Notes under the pieces: model-generated | The model's input: only the letters and a program-made list of their open reading frames with translations | What the model was told of the DNA's origin: nothing | The model's database searches: none | Program-made: the position numbers and the translations under genes | Assembly: GCF_000350225.1 (NCBI RefSeq) | Contig: NW_005178634.1 | Span: 185,185 to 249,184 of the forward strand | DNA length: 64,000 bases | Direction of reading: 5' to 3' | DNA from: Chondrus crispus | Lineage: Eukaryota; Rhodophyta; Florideophyceae; Gigartinales; Gigartinaceae | Shown here: positions 45,235 through 54,620 of the stretch, in pieces | Numbering within the stretch: position 1 is the stretch's first letter | Layout of the letters: every line of letters starts with the position of its first letter

Positions 45235-47580
45235 TCAGTGGTTGGTACAGTCGGCCGGCGACGCTTCCCCCGACCCGTAAAGGCTCGGGGGACAGTAACT
45301 GGGGTGACGAGGCGGCTCTGCCGCGTGCTCCGCAAGTGGGGGCAACGCCACCTCACTATGGCGAGTCCAGTGATGCACACGGCTCTGAGGAGCCGGGAAG
45401 TTGCGCACCGTTGCGGCCTCGTACCCCGACTGCTCGTAAGGATCCCGCATGATCGGGCGTGGCGTCGACGAAGACGCCACGCGAAGGCTTCGGAGGTCAT
45501 CCCGCTCGCGGCGGTACCGGTCACGTTCGACTGTCGTCCGCTCCAACGCGCTCGCTTGTCGATCAGAGGACTCGCTTAACGCCGCTAACTCGTTGCGTAC
45601 ACGGCGCAACTCGGACACGGACGACACACGACCCGCCTCGAGGCGACGTGCTTCGTCGCTTCGCGCCAAGTACCAGCTCGCGAGTGTGCCGAGAAGACTG
45701 CCCACCTGCCAAGGGCGGTCGGCAGCGCGACCCGTCGCGTGGCGTACGGACGCCGCCGGTGGCGACTCACGCAGCGGCACTGCATTGAGGGGTGGAACAG
45801 GGAGAACAGAAGGACTTGCCACCGAACCGAAGTCGCTCTCGGCGAGACGAATTTCGAACAGCGAGTCAGCACGAGCGGACGTGTAGGGAGCGGGCTCACT
45901 GTCCAAATCGCGGTACCGTTTCTTCCGAGCCTCACGCGAAGCGGAGCCGACTCCGCCTCCGCTCCTGACGTGCCCTGACGAGGACGCCAGCGCCACTTGG
46001 CGTGCCACGAATGCATCAGCGCGATGGTCATATACGAGGAAGGAGGATCGCTCGCCGGTAGTGAAATCGGTCCAGCGCCGATGCTGGATTTCGCTCACCT
46101 CGCCAGCCCGTTGCATGAGCCCGAGGGCGAACGAATACGACCACGGCACATGCTGAGTGCTCCGCTCGAGCGGATGTAGGGGGACCTGGGGGAGGTCCCA
46201 CGCAACCCTCCCTAAGTAAGCCAGCACCTCGAGAGGCTGGACGAACACGCGTCCGTGAATAGATACCTCGTTCATGAAAGCGTTGCCGAGGGCCCAGGCC
46301 CATTCCCTTTCTACGTTGTGCATTAAGTCTGCATAAGCTGGATGTTGAGAATTTGAGCACGCCACACCGAAGTGCTTGAGCACATACGGGAGCAACGGAT
46401 GTAATCCCAGCGAAGGGAGGGTCTCCCATATCAATGCAGGGAGCCGGGGGAAGTGGCGAGGGGACAGGCCTCCTTCGAAGGAAGCGTGGCGGAAAACACG
46501 CCCGTTCTCCTCCTCAGAATGGCGATACGCCGACCAATCGTGAGGAGCAATGGCAACGCCGTATAGCCTCATCAGCGAGCACGCTGACTTCTGTAGAGCG
46601 ACGCGCGCCTTCGAATAGGCGAAAGGACGGGGTCTCACGAACAGACCCCCCACGTTGGACAAGACGAATTCGCGATGGGCCGTCCCCTCGTGGTGGAAGA
46701 GATACGTGGCCATGCGATCCACGTATTCCACCTCACCGAGACTGTACGCGAACGTGCCATCGCAGGGGATGGCAGAAGGAATCTGATACGCCGCACCGCC
46801 ACCTTCGGCCAGGAGGTGCGCCTGGACGAGCGAGGACTCCTCCACGCGTCCGGCTTCGTACACCTTCCGGACGCGAAGCAAATTGGTACGAAGTTGTTCC
46901 CGCGCCAGCAGCTCCCCGACGGTAATCCCGGAACGGGCATAGCGGCACCACGCGAACCTTGGACGGTCTAGGGGCAACGGGGCGGAACGCTCGAGCGCCG
47001 CGCCGAACCACTCGGATGGAGCCTCGACCATGTCGGTGCCTTGATCCGACACATACTGAGGCGTCTCAGGATGTTCGCTAACGCGTGGGCCGTTGCCCGA
47101 TCTCCCGTGCCAACCCGTCGCCCCGGGAAGCGCTGCTGTAGGGCACCCGACGGGGCCTGCCTCGACGGTCAGGCGGGGGCCGTCGCCGAGGGAACCAGCT
47201 CGACAGAGGACGTCGACTCCCGAGAGACACGAGCTCGCTGAAATGGCTGTACAGTAACCCAAGGGCGCACAACTGCCACGGGACGACCCGGATCGTGCCC
47301 ATCCAGGGCTGCGACCGCCGCCGTCGACGGCGCGAGGGGAGCGGCGCCTCCGGGAGGTTGAAACGAAAGACACGGCTGCGAGGGGCATGGGGTTACAGAG
47401 CTTGACGGAGTAGCGACGGACGCGACGAACCGACCCTCGGAGGGCGACGTCATTATTACCCCGACAACGAGGCCTCCGGCGAATAGGATCAAGACAGCGG
47501 GAGCGCGGCGCCCCGAGTACAGAAAAGGAGAAAATGAGGGCGTCGCACAGATGTGCGGACAGATGAGGAGCGGATGGCAA
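45235..47580 (-). CDS. Long antisense ORF of element B, unknown function
   Basis: An uninterrupted frame of 781 codons on the strand opposite to gag-pol. The first ATG is at 47388 (717 residues); another at 47031 (598 residues) directly precedes the part that looks folded. The first 180 residues are Arg/Ser/Gly-rich. About residues 185-520 look globular, with many aromatic residues (YLFHHEGTAHREFVLSNVGG, PALIWETLPSLGLHPLLPYV, WAWALGNAFMNEVSIHGRVF). A coiled coil follows at about 640-697 (SELRRVRNELAALSESSDRQ). No domain is recognised. Extra ORFs, often antisense, between pol and the 3' LTR are known in plant Tat-lineage gypsy elements. This one is unusual in a chromodomain element and in its length. 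Overlapping plus-strand frames are much shorter. Confidence 0.65.
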   Translation of the reverse strand: MPSAPHLSAHLCDALIFSFSVLGAPRSRCLDPIRRRPRCRGNNDVALRGSVRRVRRYSVKLCNPMPLAAVSFVSTSRRRRSPRAVDGGGRSPGWARSGSSRGSCAPLGYCTAISASSCLSGVDVLCRAGSLGDGPRLTVEAGPVGCPTAALPGATGWHGRSGNGPRVSEHPETPQYVSDQGTDMVEAPSEWFGAALERSAPLPLDRPRFAWCRYARSGITVGELLAREQLRTNLLRVRKVYEAGRVEESSLVQAHLLAEGGGAAYQIPSAIPCDGTFAYSLGEVEYVDRMATYLFHHEGTAHREFVLSNVGGLFVRPRPFAYSKARVALQKSACSLMRLYGVAIAPHDWSAYRHSEEENGRVFRHASFEGGLSPRHFPRLPALIWETLPSLGLHPLLPYVLKHFGVACSNSQHPAYADLMHNVEREWAWALGNAFMNEVSIHGRVFVQPLEVLAYLGRVAWDLPQVPLHPLERSTQHVPWSYSFALGLMQRAGEVSEIQHRRWTDFTTGERSSFLVYDHRADAFVARQVALASSSGHVRSGGGVGSASREARKKRYRDLDSEPAPYTSARADSLFEIRLAESDFGSVASPSVLPVPPLNAVPLRESPPAASVRHATGRAADRPWQVGSLLGTLASWYLARSDEARRLEAGRVSSVSELRRVRNELAALSESSDRQASALERTTVERDRYRRERDDLRSLRVASSSTPRPIMRDPYEQSGYEAATVRNFPAPQSRVHHWTRHSEVALPPLAEHAAEPPRHPSYCPPSLYGSGEASPADCTNH

Positions 47581-47678
47581 AGGGTAATATGGTCAACAGG
47601 GGAGACGGGGTGAGCGATGGATAACTCCGTGTCGCGCAGGGACGTGTGGGACATAATGCATTCTACAAGCCAAGGGGG

Positions 47679-48375
47679 TGAACGCGGACGTTCACTCTCG
47701 AGGCGGGGGTCGTGTAGTATATAGACAAAGTAATTAGGTTAGAAATTGGATCCAGCGCTGTAAGGCACGAGCCTTACAGGCCACCAGCGCGCACGTGTAC
47801 CCCCACGTGTACTACACGTGTATGACGCGTGTACTGGCAGCCCACTGGCTGACGGTGCGCACTACTGTAGCGCCGTCGAGTACAGTACGTACTGTACTCC
47901 GTTATGATAGACGGTTTTGTAACATTAAATACAGGAGCGGACCGACGGCGGACGGGGGCGACAAGCACGGACTTGTCCTCAACCGACGGCCAAGTTCAGT
48001 CCACCCAGTCTATTCTAACTACGCGCCTTCGCCTTCGCGCGCGTTAGGAGGAAGGGAGCGGGTAGGGGACACACGCGGGCGCAAGCGAGCCTAGATCCGC
48101 CTCCGCCCGTCAGCGCTGGTACGTTACCCAGCGCTGCTCCGGGGCGTTGAGGCGTAGATCGGCCCGCGCGTACGCTCGTCCCCGACCTTTCCGCTCTACC
48201 ACACCGCTACCAGGGCCCGCCTCCCTGCCTCGTTGGCTGGTGCTTCACCCGTCTTCCCGTTCGAACGGGGTCTACAGGTCGAACTGCGCATACACCTCCA
48301 GTCGTCTGGGGGTGTTTATGCTACAGACCCCCTCAATAGTGCACCCCCGTACCAGAACTCGCCCAAAACGCACTT
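47679..48375 (+). repeat. 3' LTR-like end of element B
   Basis: Begins TGAACGCGGACGTTCAC after the purine run CAAGGGGG and ends near the drop in GC content at about 48375. It contains a 9-bp-stem hairpin (47758-47779), a perfect 22-bp palindrome (47878-47899) and repeated CACGTGTAC motifs. No partner LTR exists in the window, so the limits are tentative. Confidence 0.45.
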
Positions 48376-49645
48376 GTTAACGTCTCGCACTAAAGAAGCA
48401 ACAGCAAAGCTCATGAACTGTAAGGCTTCAAATGCTCTACTGTGAAATCAGCGCCTGGCCGTTCTCTGCAGTTTGGCCATGATATGCTACATAAAAGGCA
48501 CGTTTAGCACGGCATAAACCCTCACCTGCCTTTGCAACCCCTGTCTTGTGCGCTAAATTCGCAGTTTGTAGGTCTCTCTCTCGTCTCATTGCTGGGATGT
48601 CTAACGTACACTTGTATACGTTGCAGAATCCGTGACATGGGCTGAAAAGTGCACTTTTGACGTAAATGTACTAATAAGGTACGCAATATAGAGGATACCA
48701 ACTGTAGTTGATCTTGCGCATCTATCGTGCGTGTTTGTGTTTCTGGCGCCTCGTACCAATAGGAAAAGTCGTGGGGTTTAGTTAGGGCGGATTGCCTTGT
48801 GTGTGCGTGTGTTCGCTCATGTTGAGTTTTTGGTGTCCTGTTGGGGTGATCTGGTCGGATGGTATTGCAGTGCTTTTCCGTTTGTGTAACAGTTGAAGGA
48901 CAAGCGCAGTATGTATGCCTTTCAAATTTTATCTTGTATAAACATACTCTGCGTGTCCTTCCGGAATGGACTGACTACTCCATTCTTTAAAATAATGTCA
49001 TAGAACTACACTATAATTTCTATGCCATAACTAAAAGAATTATGAAAGGAAGAGTACAGTATCTAGTAGTATTGAAGAGGATGGCTGAGGAGATTGAAAA
49101 GAGGACATAAGCGATTGTATGAAGACAAGTTATAGATTGAAAGGATATTTTATTGTAGTCTAGTTTCTACTGTATTTTTCTAAATAGCAACTAGGATCTC
49201 TATTAAAAGGCGCAGAGTTCGGACGGGGAAAGCAAAAGCGGGCAGGTACAACCACTCACTAACCCTGAGAGCCACCCAACCTGCAACCTCAAGTGTGTCC
49301 CACTTAAGAACCGCTTTGCAAAAACCATTCAACAAGTAAGTCACTCTGTTCATTTTATTAACCCTGCGCCCCACCAAAATTTGCGCTTGGTGATCGGCTG
49401 TTAACGTCTGTCGGTGTTGGGGGATGGTTGTCGACGGATCGTGTTCAGTGCTGCGTGGTGCCCATAACTTGTGGTGCCAAGACCCAATAGCCCCCTCAGT
49501 CCCGAGAGTCGGACGGCCGGCGGTGACTTTATCTCGAAGGTGGACGGAGTGCCCTATTTGCTGCGTCTTATTGTGGGTCATTGTCCTAAGTGACTCTGGA
49601 TGGAACCACAGCGCGCGACGATGCGATGTAACAGCTGCTAGCTAG
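48376..49645. other. Intergenic region without a supportable gene
   Basis: AT-richer DNA between element B and the second piggyBac-like element. I see no coding motif, terminal repeat or RNA gene. Confidence 0.4.
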
Positions 49646-49667
49646 TGTCCAAGCGTACAACATTTGT

Positions 49668-49701
49668 CCTCATATGAGACCCGGGTGGTCCTCATTTGAG
49701 G
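49668..49701. repeat. Left subterminal palindrome pair
   Basis: CCTCATATGAGA (49668) and CCTCATTTGAGG (49690), 22 bp start to start, beginning 22 bp from the left terminus. Confidence 0.85.
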
Positions 49702-49878
49702 CCCTGAAAATCGACTTTTTTGAAAATAAAAATGAGATAAATTGGCTGTAACGGTAAAATACCGCACTTAACACTACCGGGCATCAAAGAACATTTAGTA
49801 TTCTTACAACTGCGAGACTACATATCTTCTAATCAAGATGCAAGAAAAGAGACAACATTCGAGGTTTGTCCCACGGTC

Positions 49879-52105
49879 TCAAAACTCGAGTTCACTATCC
49901 TGTAGTGAGGCCCGGACCTCACCAGAATTGTGGTTCTCACCCAAACGCTCCGGATAACAAGACGGACCTGTATCTGAGTGACAAAAATGTTTCTCACCAA
50001 AAGTATTCGCCCGGCATCCCGAACAAACCCACTTCGACTTCATACCGCATGTGCGGCACTTCCGCTGCCTCTTTGCCTTCTGGATTCGACCGTCTTTGTC
50101 CTTGCGATTGTCACGAGTGGCAGTCAAATGTTCGTAGACTCCACTTGTCGGAGGCCCCGCGAAATGCGGTTTGTTGGCAGCTGTTCCAGGACGCCGCAAT
50201 CGCAGACCTGTAACATCATAGGTATTCTTCACCCGCTCGGATCCAAGAAGCCGAAAAAATTTGTGAGGCTTCATGCATGAACGAGTTCCCCGACTACCCT
50301 TGTAAAGCATGTATGCATCTGAGACGCATATCCCAAGCAAAGAAGAGTTCACCCGCACCGACCAATCGTTCGTCGCAATTGTCTTTTCGAGATCTAAATC
50401 ATCTTGGCGTAGACGATTGTGCTGATCAATTGCGCCGGCAGCTGAAAAATATGTGGCACACACTGCTGACATTTTTACTTCAGTATTCTTCCGTATTGAT
50501 CCGTGCCTTGTTTGCGTACATCGGGCCCTCTTGTACGCTTCAGCATCATCCATACTTCCAGTACTCGTCACGAAATACCTTCGGTTCCGATCAACCCACA
50601 TTGCCGCCAAAATATCGAAGGGCCCCTGCTGCTTCCCATCGAGGTTGTGAGGGCTTTTTGAACAAATCGACCAGGCATGGAGACATTTCCGAGATATGAC
50701 ATAGGATACATCCCGGTGGCGTTTTTAACGACACCAATAAAATGAACCGCCCTTTCATACTGTGCTTTGGCGGCCTGTACAGATGCAAAGTAAGAATCAG
50801 CACACACTGTACGCCAGGTATTCTCCCACGGCGCACACAGCTCCATCAAAACGTTTGTACCGTGGTTGAGATCTCTCTGAACATGATCTCCGAAATTTAC
50901 ATCGGCTCCTTTAACCAACAGAAGCCGAAGCATGAAACCTCCATTGGCATCCGCAATATTCTGGATTTCGCATCCTGATTCTGGTTTACGATCGATAGCG
51001 ACATAATGGGGGAGTCCCTTCGCGATCCAACTTCCCCCAATTCCGTACCATCTGGAGATAGATTCGTCAACGCAAACCAGCTCTGATGGTGTGACAGTGG
51101 CCTCACGATGCGCATTAATCGCATCAAGAAATCCTTCGCACAGCTGCCAGCGATACTCGGGGTCTGACCATTCCCCTTGCTCCTCGGTTTGGTAAGAGAA
51201 CCTTACACATCTTAGCAGGGTTTCGAAGCGATGTAGTGGCATGACCTGCCCAAAGCTCATTGGAGGAATAAACTCACAGTCTGAGGCTGTGCTCCAGACC
51301 TCTCGACGGGAGCTGAACTTCATCCGGGCAAGGAGTATCATTGCCCCAAAAAAATTGAGTACCTCACCGGCGGTTGTGTCTGCATATTTTCCATCCTCAG
51401 CTTCTTGTTTGTCATTGTCACAATTGCGACCAAATGGGTAACGGGGAACATCATAAAAAGGTAATCAATGGGAGCGAGGTGCGCCGGCGCTGTGCCGCGA
51501 GTAATGAGTACACCACTCGGCCCCGTGACACTCCACGCCCGTTTCGGGGGAAGCTTGTTTATGATCCCTTTCCCATTAACCAGTTTCCATTCCTGTCCGT
51601 GCGCTACTGCAGCAACATCATTTTCCTGACACGGTGGCGCTTGGGATTTCTCTCGAGACTCCGCATATGCAGCTTCAACTTGTGTCGCGAGTACATCAAT
51701 CTGTAATCCAAAAATCGGCTGTGCAGTGTCTTCAACATTGGACGAATGTGTTGAGGGCCCTGCCCCATCTGCTGACGGCGTGGTTGGAGAAGAATCACTC
51801 AAGCCTCCTTGCGTCTGCAGTTTGGCGGCGTTGTTCGTTGCTGGCGGCGCGATGCTCTCTGCGTCTGTTTCACTCAATATATGATACGGAAATGGTGCCT
51901 CTATTTCCCTGTCTGGGATACACTCTTTGGAGATGGGATGAAGTCCAGCCTTTACATGGCATAGGAGCATCTCTTTGTCCTTCAGTTTGATACCCACCGC
52001 CCAACGCACAGTAACATACCACCTCTTGATAGTTCTGGCCTTCCTCTGTTCTGATTTTTGAACGGCACGCGTGACTTTTCCTTGAAACCACCCGTCTTTC
52101 CAGCC
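49879..52105 (-). pseudogene. piggyBac-like transposase
   Basis: DDE transposase in three overlapping frames. Minus-strand order: N-terminal part (GWKDGWFQGKVTRAVQKSE, then APIDYLFMMFPVTHLVAIVT, the piggyBac entry block), ending near 51400. The core in the next frame has TTAGEVLNFFGAMILLARMK, LVCVDESISRWYG (first acid, about 51055-51095), VAIDRKPE and VCADSYFASVQAAK (second acid, about 50765-50810). In the third frame AIDQHNRLRQDDLDLEK (third acid region, about 50410-50460) is followed by a C-terminal cysteine-rich domain, CRTCGMKSKWVCSGCRANTF...HFCH (about 49945-50035). Frame changes occur near 51400 and near 50600. The extreme N-terminus lies beyond the inserted copia element (58240 onward), where no clear start was found. 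Inactive copy. Confidence 0.8.
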
Positions 52106-52383
52106 TGTTGACACGTAATACGGCCTCACCTGTCCATCAGTCATCACATCACAATGTCAACTTGAATGCACCTTGTCGCAGAGCGCTGCAATAGATCCTG
52201 GACACCAGTGTCATTACGTGTGAGTCAGATAGAACCATTTCTATCTGACACGTACATTTAGACGAACTGTGGAACACTTTAAATAGAGATCCTACTAGAG
52301 GTGTTCTATCTTGAATGTAAGTAACTCCCTTTAACCGACTAAACGACTAGCTTCTATTGTGTACCGAGACTCTCTCAACAACA
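52106..52383 (+). repeat. 5' LTR of copia element C
   Basis: 278 bp, TGTTGACACG ... CTCAACAACA, nearly identical to 57957-58234. Confidence 0.95.
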
Positions 52384-52398
52384 GGTTATGGGCCCAGA
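52384..52398 (+). promoter_or_regulatory. Half-tRNA primer-binding site of copia element C
   Basis: GGTTATGGGCCCAGA directly after the LTR. It is complementary to the anticodon arm of initiator tRNA-Met (CUGGGCCCAUAACC), the primer form used by Drosophila copia. Confidence 0.8.
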
Positions 52399-52409
52399 TT
52401 TACGCTACC

Positions 52410-52445
52410 ATTCGTGAGTTCGATTCTCACCGGGTGCACTTGGGC
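52410..52445 (+). other. tRNA T-arm-like sequence in the copia C leader
   Basis: TTCGTGAGTTCGATTCTCAC forms a perfect 5-bp stem with a TTCGATT loop, followed by CGGGTGCA like an acceptor 3' strand. No matching 5' half with GCACCCG is found upstream, so this is a tRNA-like piece and not a gene. Confidence 0.5.
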
Positions 52446-52765
52446 GGCGCAATGTTTGTTTGTTTGTTTGTGTCACACTTGGGAACGTATCTGCCTGTGT
52501 GTTGTGCAGTGACCCGCGCCGTGTGTTTGGCGTCCCTTGGTGGAGGGGGAGTGTTGAAATAGTGAGCGCGCCGAAGGGGACACCAAGAAGCCAGAGCCTG
52601 TGGCCTAGTGGTTAACGAATTTTTGGAGCAACTTTGTCAGACCTCGATTTTAACATCAGGTTATGGTGCCCGTGTCATGCTGACGCTGCCTTTTGTCACA
52701 CCGTCTGCTTAATTGTGCGCTCATCTTACTTGCCGTAGTGCAGTATCATTTTTTTCGTTTTCATA

Positions 52766-54620
52766 ATGAGTGCTCCAGGTGAGGAGCTAATAGACACGAG
52801 TCGTCTGAAAATCGAGAAACTTACCCCTGAGAACTATCATCAGTCGTCCTGTAAGATGAAGCTAGTTTTGCTGTCCAGAGGTGCGTGGAAAATTGTCACT
52901 CGTTCCGAAACGCAGCCCGATGGAGCCAATCAGGAAGAAACGGTCAAGTTCCAGCGTAAAAGTGACACCGCTCTAGCAGCCATTCTACTCAGTGCGAGTG
53001 ATGAATGCAGTGCTTCGGTGATCGATATGGAAGATCCTAAACAAGTCTGGAATACACTGAAGGCGCAATTTAATGCTGTTTCTTCGGCTGCGGTCGACTC
53101 TTATTTCGAACGGTATCAGTCTATCCAAATGGAACATGGTGAAGGTGTGTAGTGCAATACCCGTCTCGGGTAGGTGGGAGGAAGGAAGTGAAAAAGGAAA
53201 AAAATTGGATACTGTAGTCCGGGATTGGGGGACACAGGTGTGCGACGAAGCGCACGATTATTTTAGTTATTTAATTTATTTACTAATTAGATCTAGAATC
53301 TAGAGCCGGGAGCTACTGTACTCGCCCCGGCGGGGCTCTATATAACTTAGCCCTTTGACCGAACAAGTCAATAAGCCATCCCGAGTTGCCGGAGTTGAAT
53401 GTCGCCTTGGTCGAAGTCCGTCTCTACCAAAACGCTCTCTTTTACCTAAGCCTACGGCATCCTCTATTGCTCGGAGGTTCCCTTTTCTCTTTCCTTTATT
53501 TCCCTATCCTTTTCTATCTCTAATTCTACCTACTTTTCCCTTATCTTGTGTTGGTGCCATCGGCCTCAGTTGCGACCGAACCGGTGTAGGTGTCTATGCC
53601 ATCGGGCGACACAGTTGACGTAGCGCTGCTCCTGTGACCCATTTTCCGACGGAGACCGTTGCAACGACGTCTCCCTCGAAGGGCTCCGTCGTGTTACGAG
53701 CCAGTGTTGGTGCCATCGGCCTCGGTTGCGACCGAACCGGTGTAGGTGTTTCGAGCCATCGGGCGGCACGGTTGGCGTAGCGCTGCTACTTTCATTTCAT
53801 CCCGTCGGGCTGCGTTGCGACGCCCCCGTCGAAGGCCTTGTCGCGTTACAAGGTGTCGAAGAAGCTCAACGATCATTGGCCTTACAACCCAGTGGAACCG
53901 GGGTATCTACATACGCGCCCCACCCCACACTCGTCGAGCAGTTCTCTTCGCAAGTCTCTACCACGCCGATCCCGGGCCGGGCTATTTCTCTGTGCCCCAC
54001 CCCCCATCAGGGATCCGAGCTACTACGAGTCGCAAGCTCGTTTAAACGGAGAAGGGAGAGTTGGACACTCCGTAGCGCTGTGCCATCGGCAGTTCTTCTT
54101 TTTTTTGCTGTTGTTGTTTTTGCTGGACCATCGGACCGCGGTCTCTGCCCGACAGGCGCATTGCACTACAAGGTGTAATGCAGTACCTGAACAGACTAAC
54201 TGACCTCGAGAATAGACTAGTGGCTATTGGTAATCCAATCAGCCGTGAAGAAAAGCGCCGTGCTTTACTCAGAGGTCTCAATGCTGACTTTGATACCGTA
54301 TCGAACGTGATTCGGGAGCTAGACAAGGACCGATCAGCCTCCATCGGAATACTCATTACGAAAGAAATTGCACTCAATCGCAAACGAGCTGACTCCAGCA
54401 GTAATGGTGGTTCGGCGCTGGCCGTTACGAGCCGCAAGAACAAGAAGTGTACCCACTGTGGTCGTCCAGGCCATTTTAAGGTTGATTGCTTCGATAACCC
54501 CACGAGTGCAAAGTACAAACCCGACAAGCAAGCCACATCCCGAAAGTACCCCCGTAGTTATCGTAATAATCGTAAGGAATCTCGGAAGGGCTCGGGACGA
54601 CGCCACAGCCACGAGAAATC
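52766..54620 (+). CDS. Copia element C gag region (interrupted by a nested transposon)
   Basis: UBN2/gag-type start MSAPGEELIDTSRLKIEKLT and PKQVWNTLKAQF before the nested element at 53147-54169. After it come LENRLVAIG and a classical CCHC knuckle CTHCGRPGHFKVDC (about 54446-54490). Part of the broken element. Confidence 0.8.
53147..54169. mobile_element. 1.0-kb non-autonomous TIR element nested in copia element C
   Basis: Flanked by the 5-bp duplication AAGGT (53142-53146 and 54170-54174). Ends share GTAGTGCAAT, and about 20 of the first 25 bases are mirrored. It contains a tandem duplication of about 156 bp (53549-53704 and 53705-53851). No transposase-like frame is present. The family is not recognised. 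Confidence 0.8.
53549..53851. repeat. 156-bp tandem duplication in the nested element
   Basis: TGTTGGTGCCATCGGCCTC starts both units (53549 and 53705), and TTGCGACCGAACCGGTGTAG is common to both. Units diverge at their ends. Confidence 0.85.

Larger units (their letters stand above)
37450..48375 (+). mobile_element. GC-rich Ty3/gypsy chromovirus with antisense ORF (element B)
   Basis: Sharp rise in GC content from about 37440 to about 48375 delimits the element. Sense parts: gag-like region with a zinc knuckle, protease, reverse transcriptase, RNase H, integrase, chromodomain (to 43084). These are followed by 2.1 kb non-coding, a very long minus-strand ORF (45235-47580) and a 3' LTR-like end after a polypurine stretch at 47671-47678. 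A matching 5' LTR was not found, so the element is incomplete, and the coding part is broken in about four places. Reverse transcriptase before integrase defines gypsy. Confidence 0.8.

Noticed and set aside
52410-52670. A permuted tRNA gene (3' half upstream of 5' half), known from some red algae
   Set aside because: The D-arm-like piece lacks a pairing 3' stem, the acceptor strands do not match each other, and about 150 bases separate the halves.
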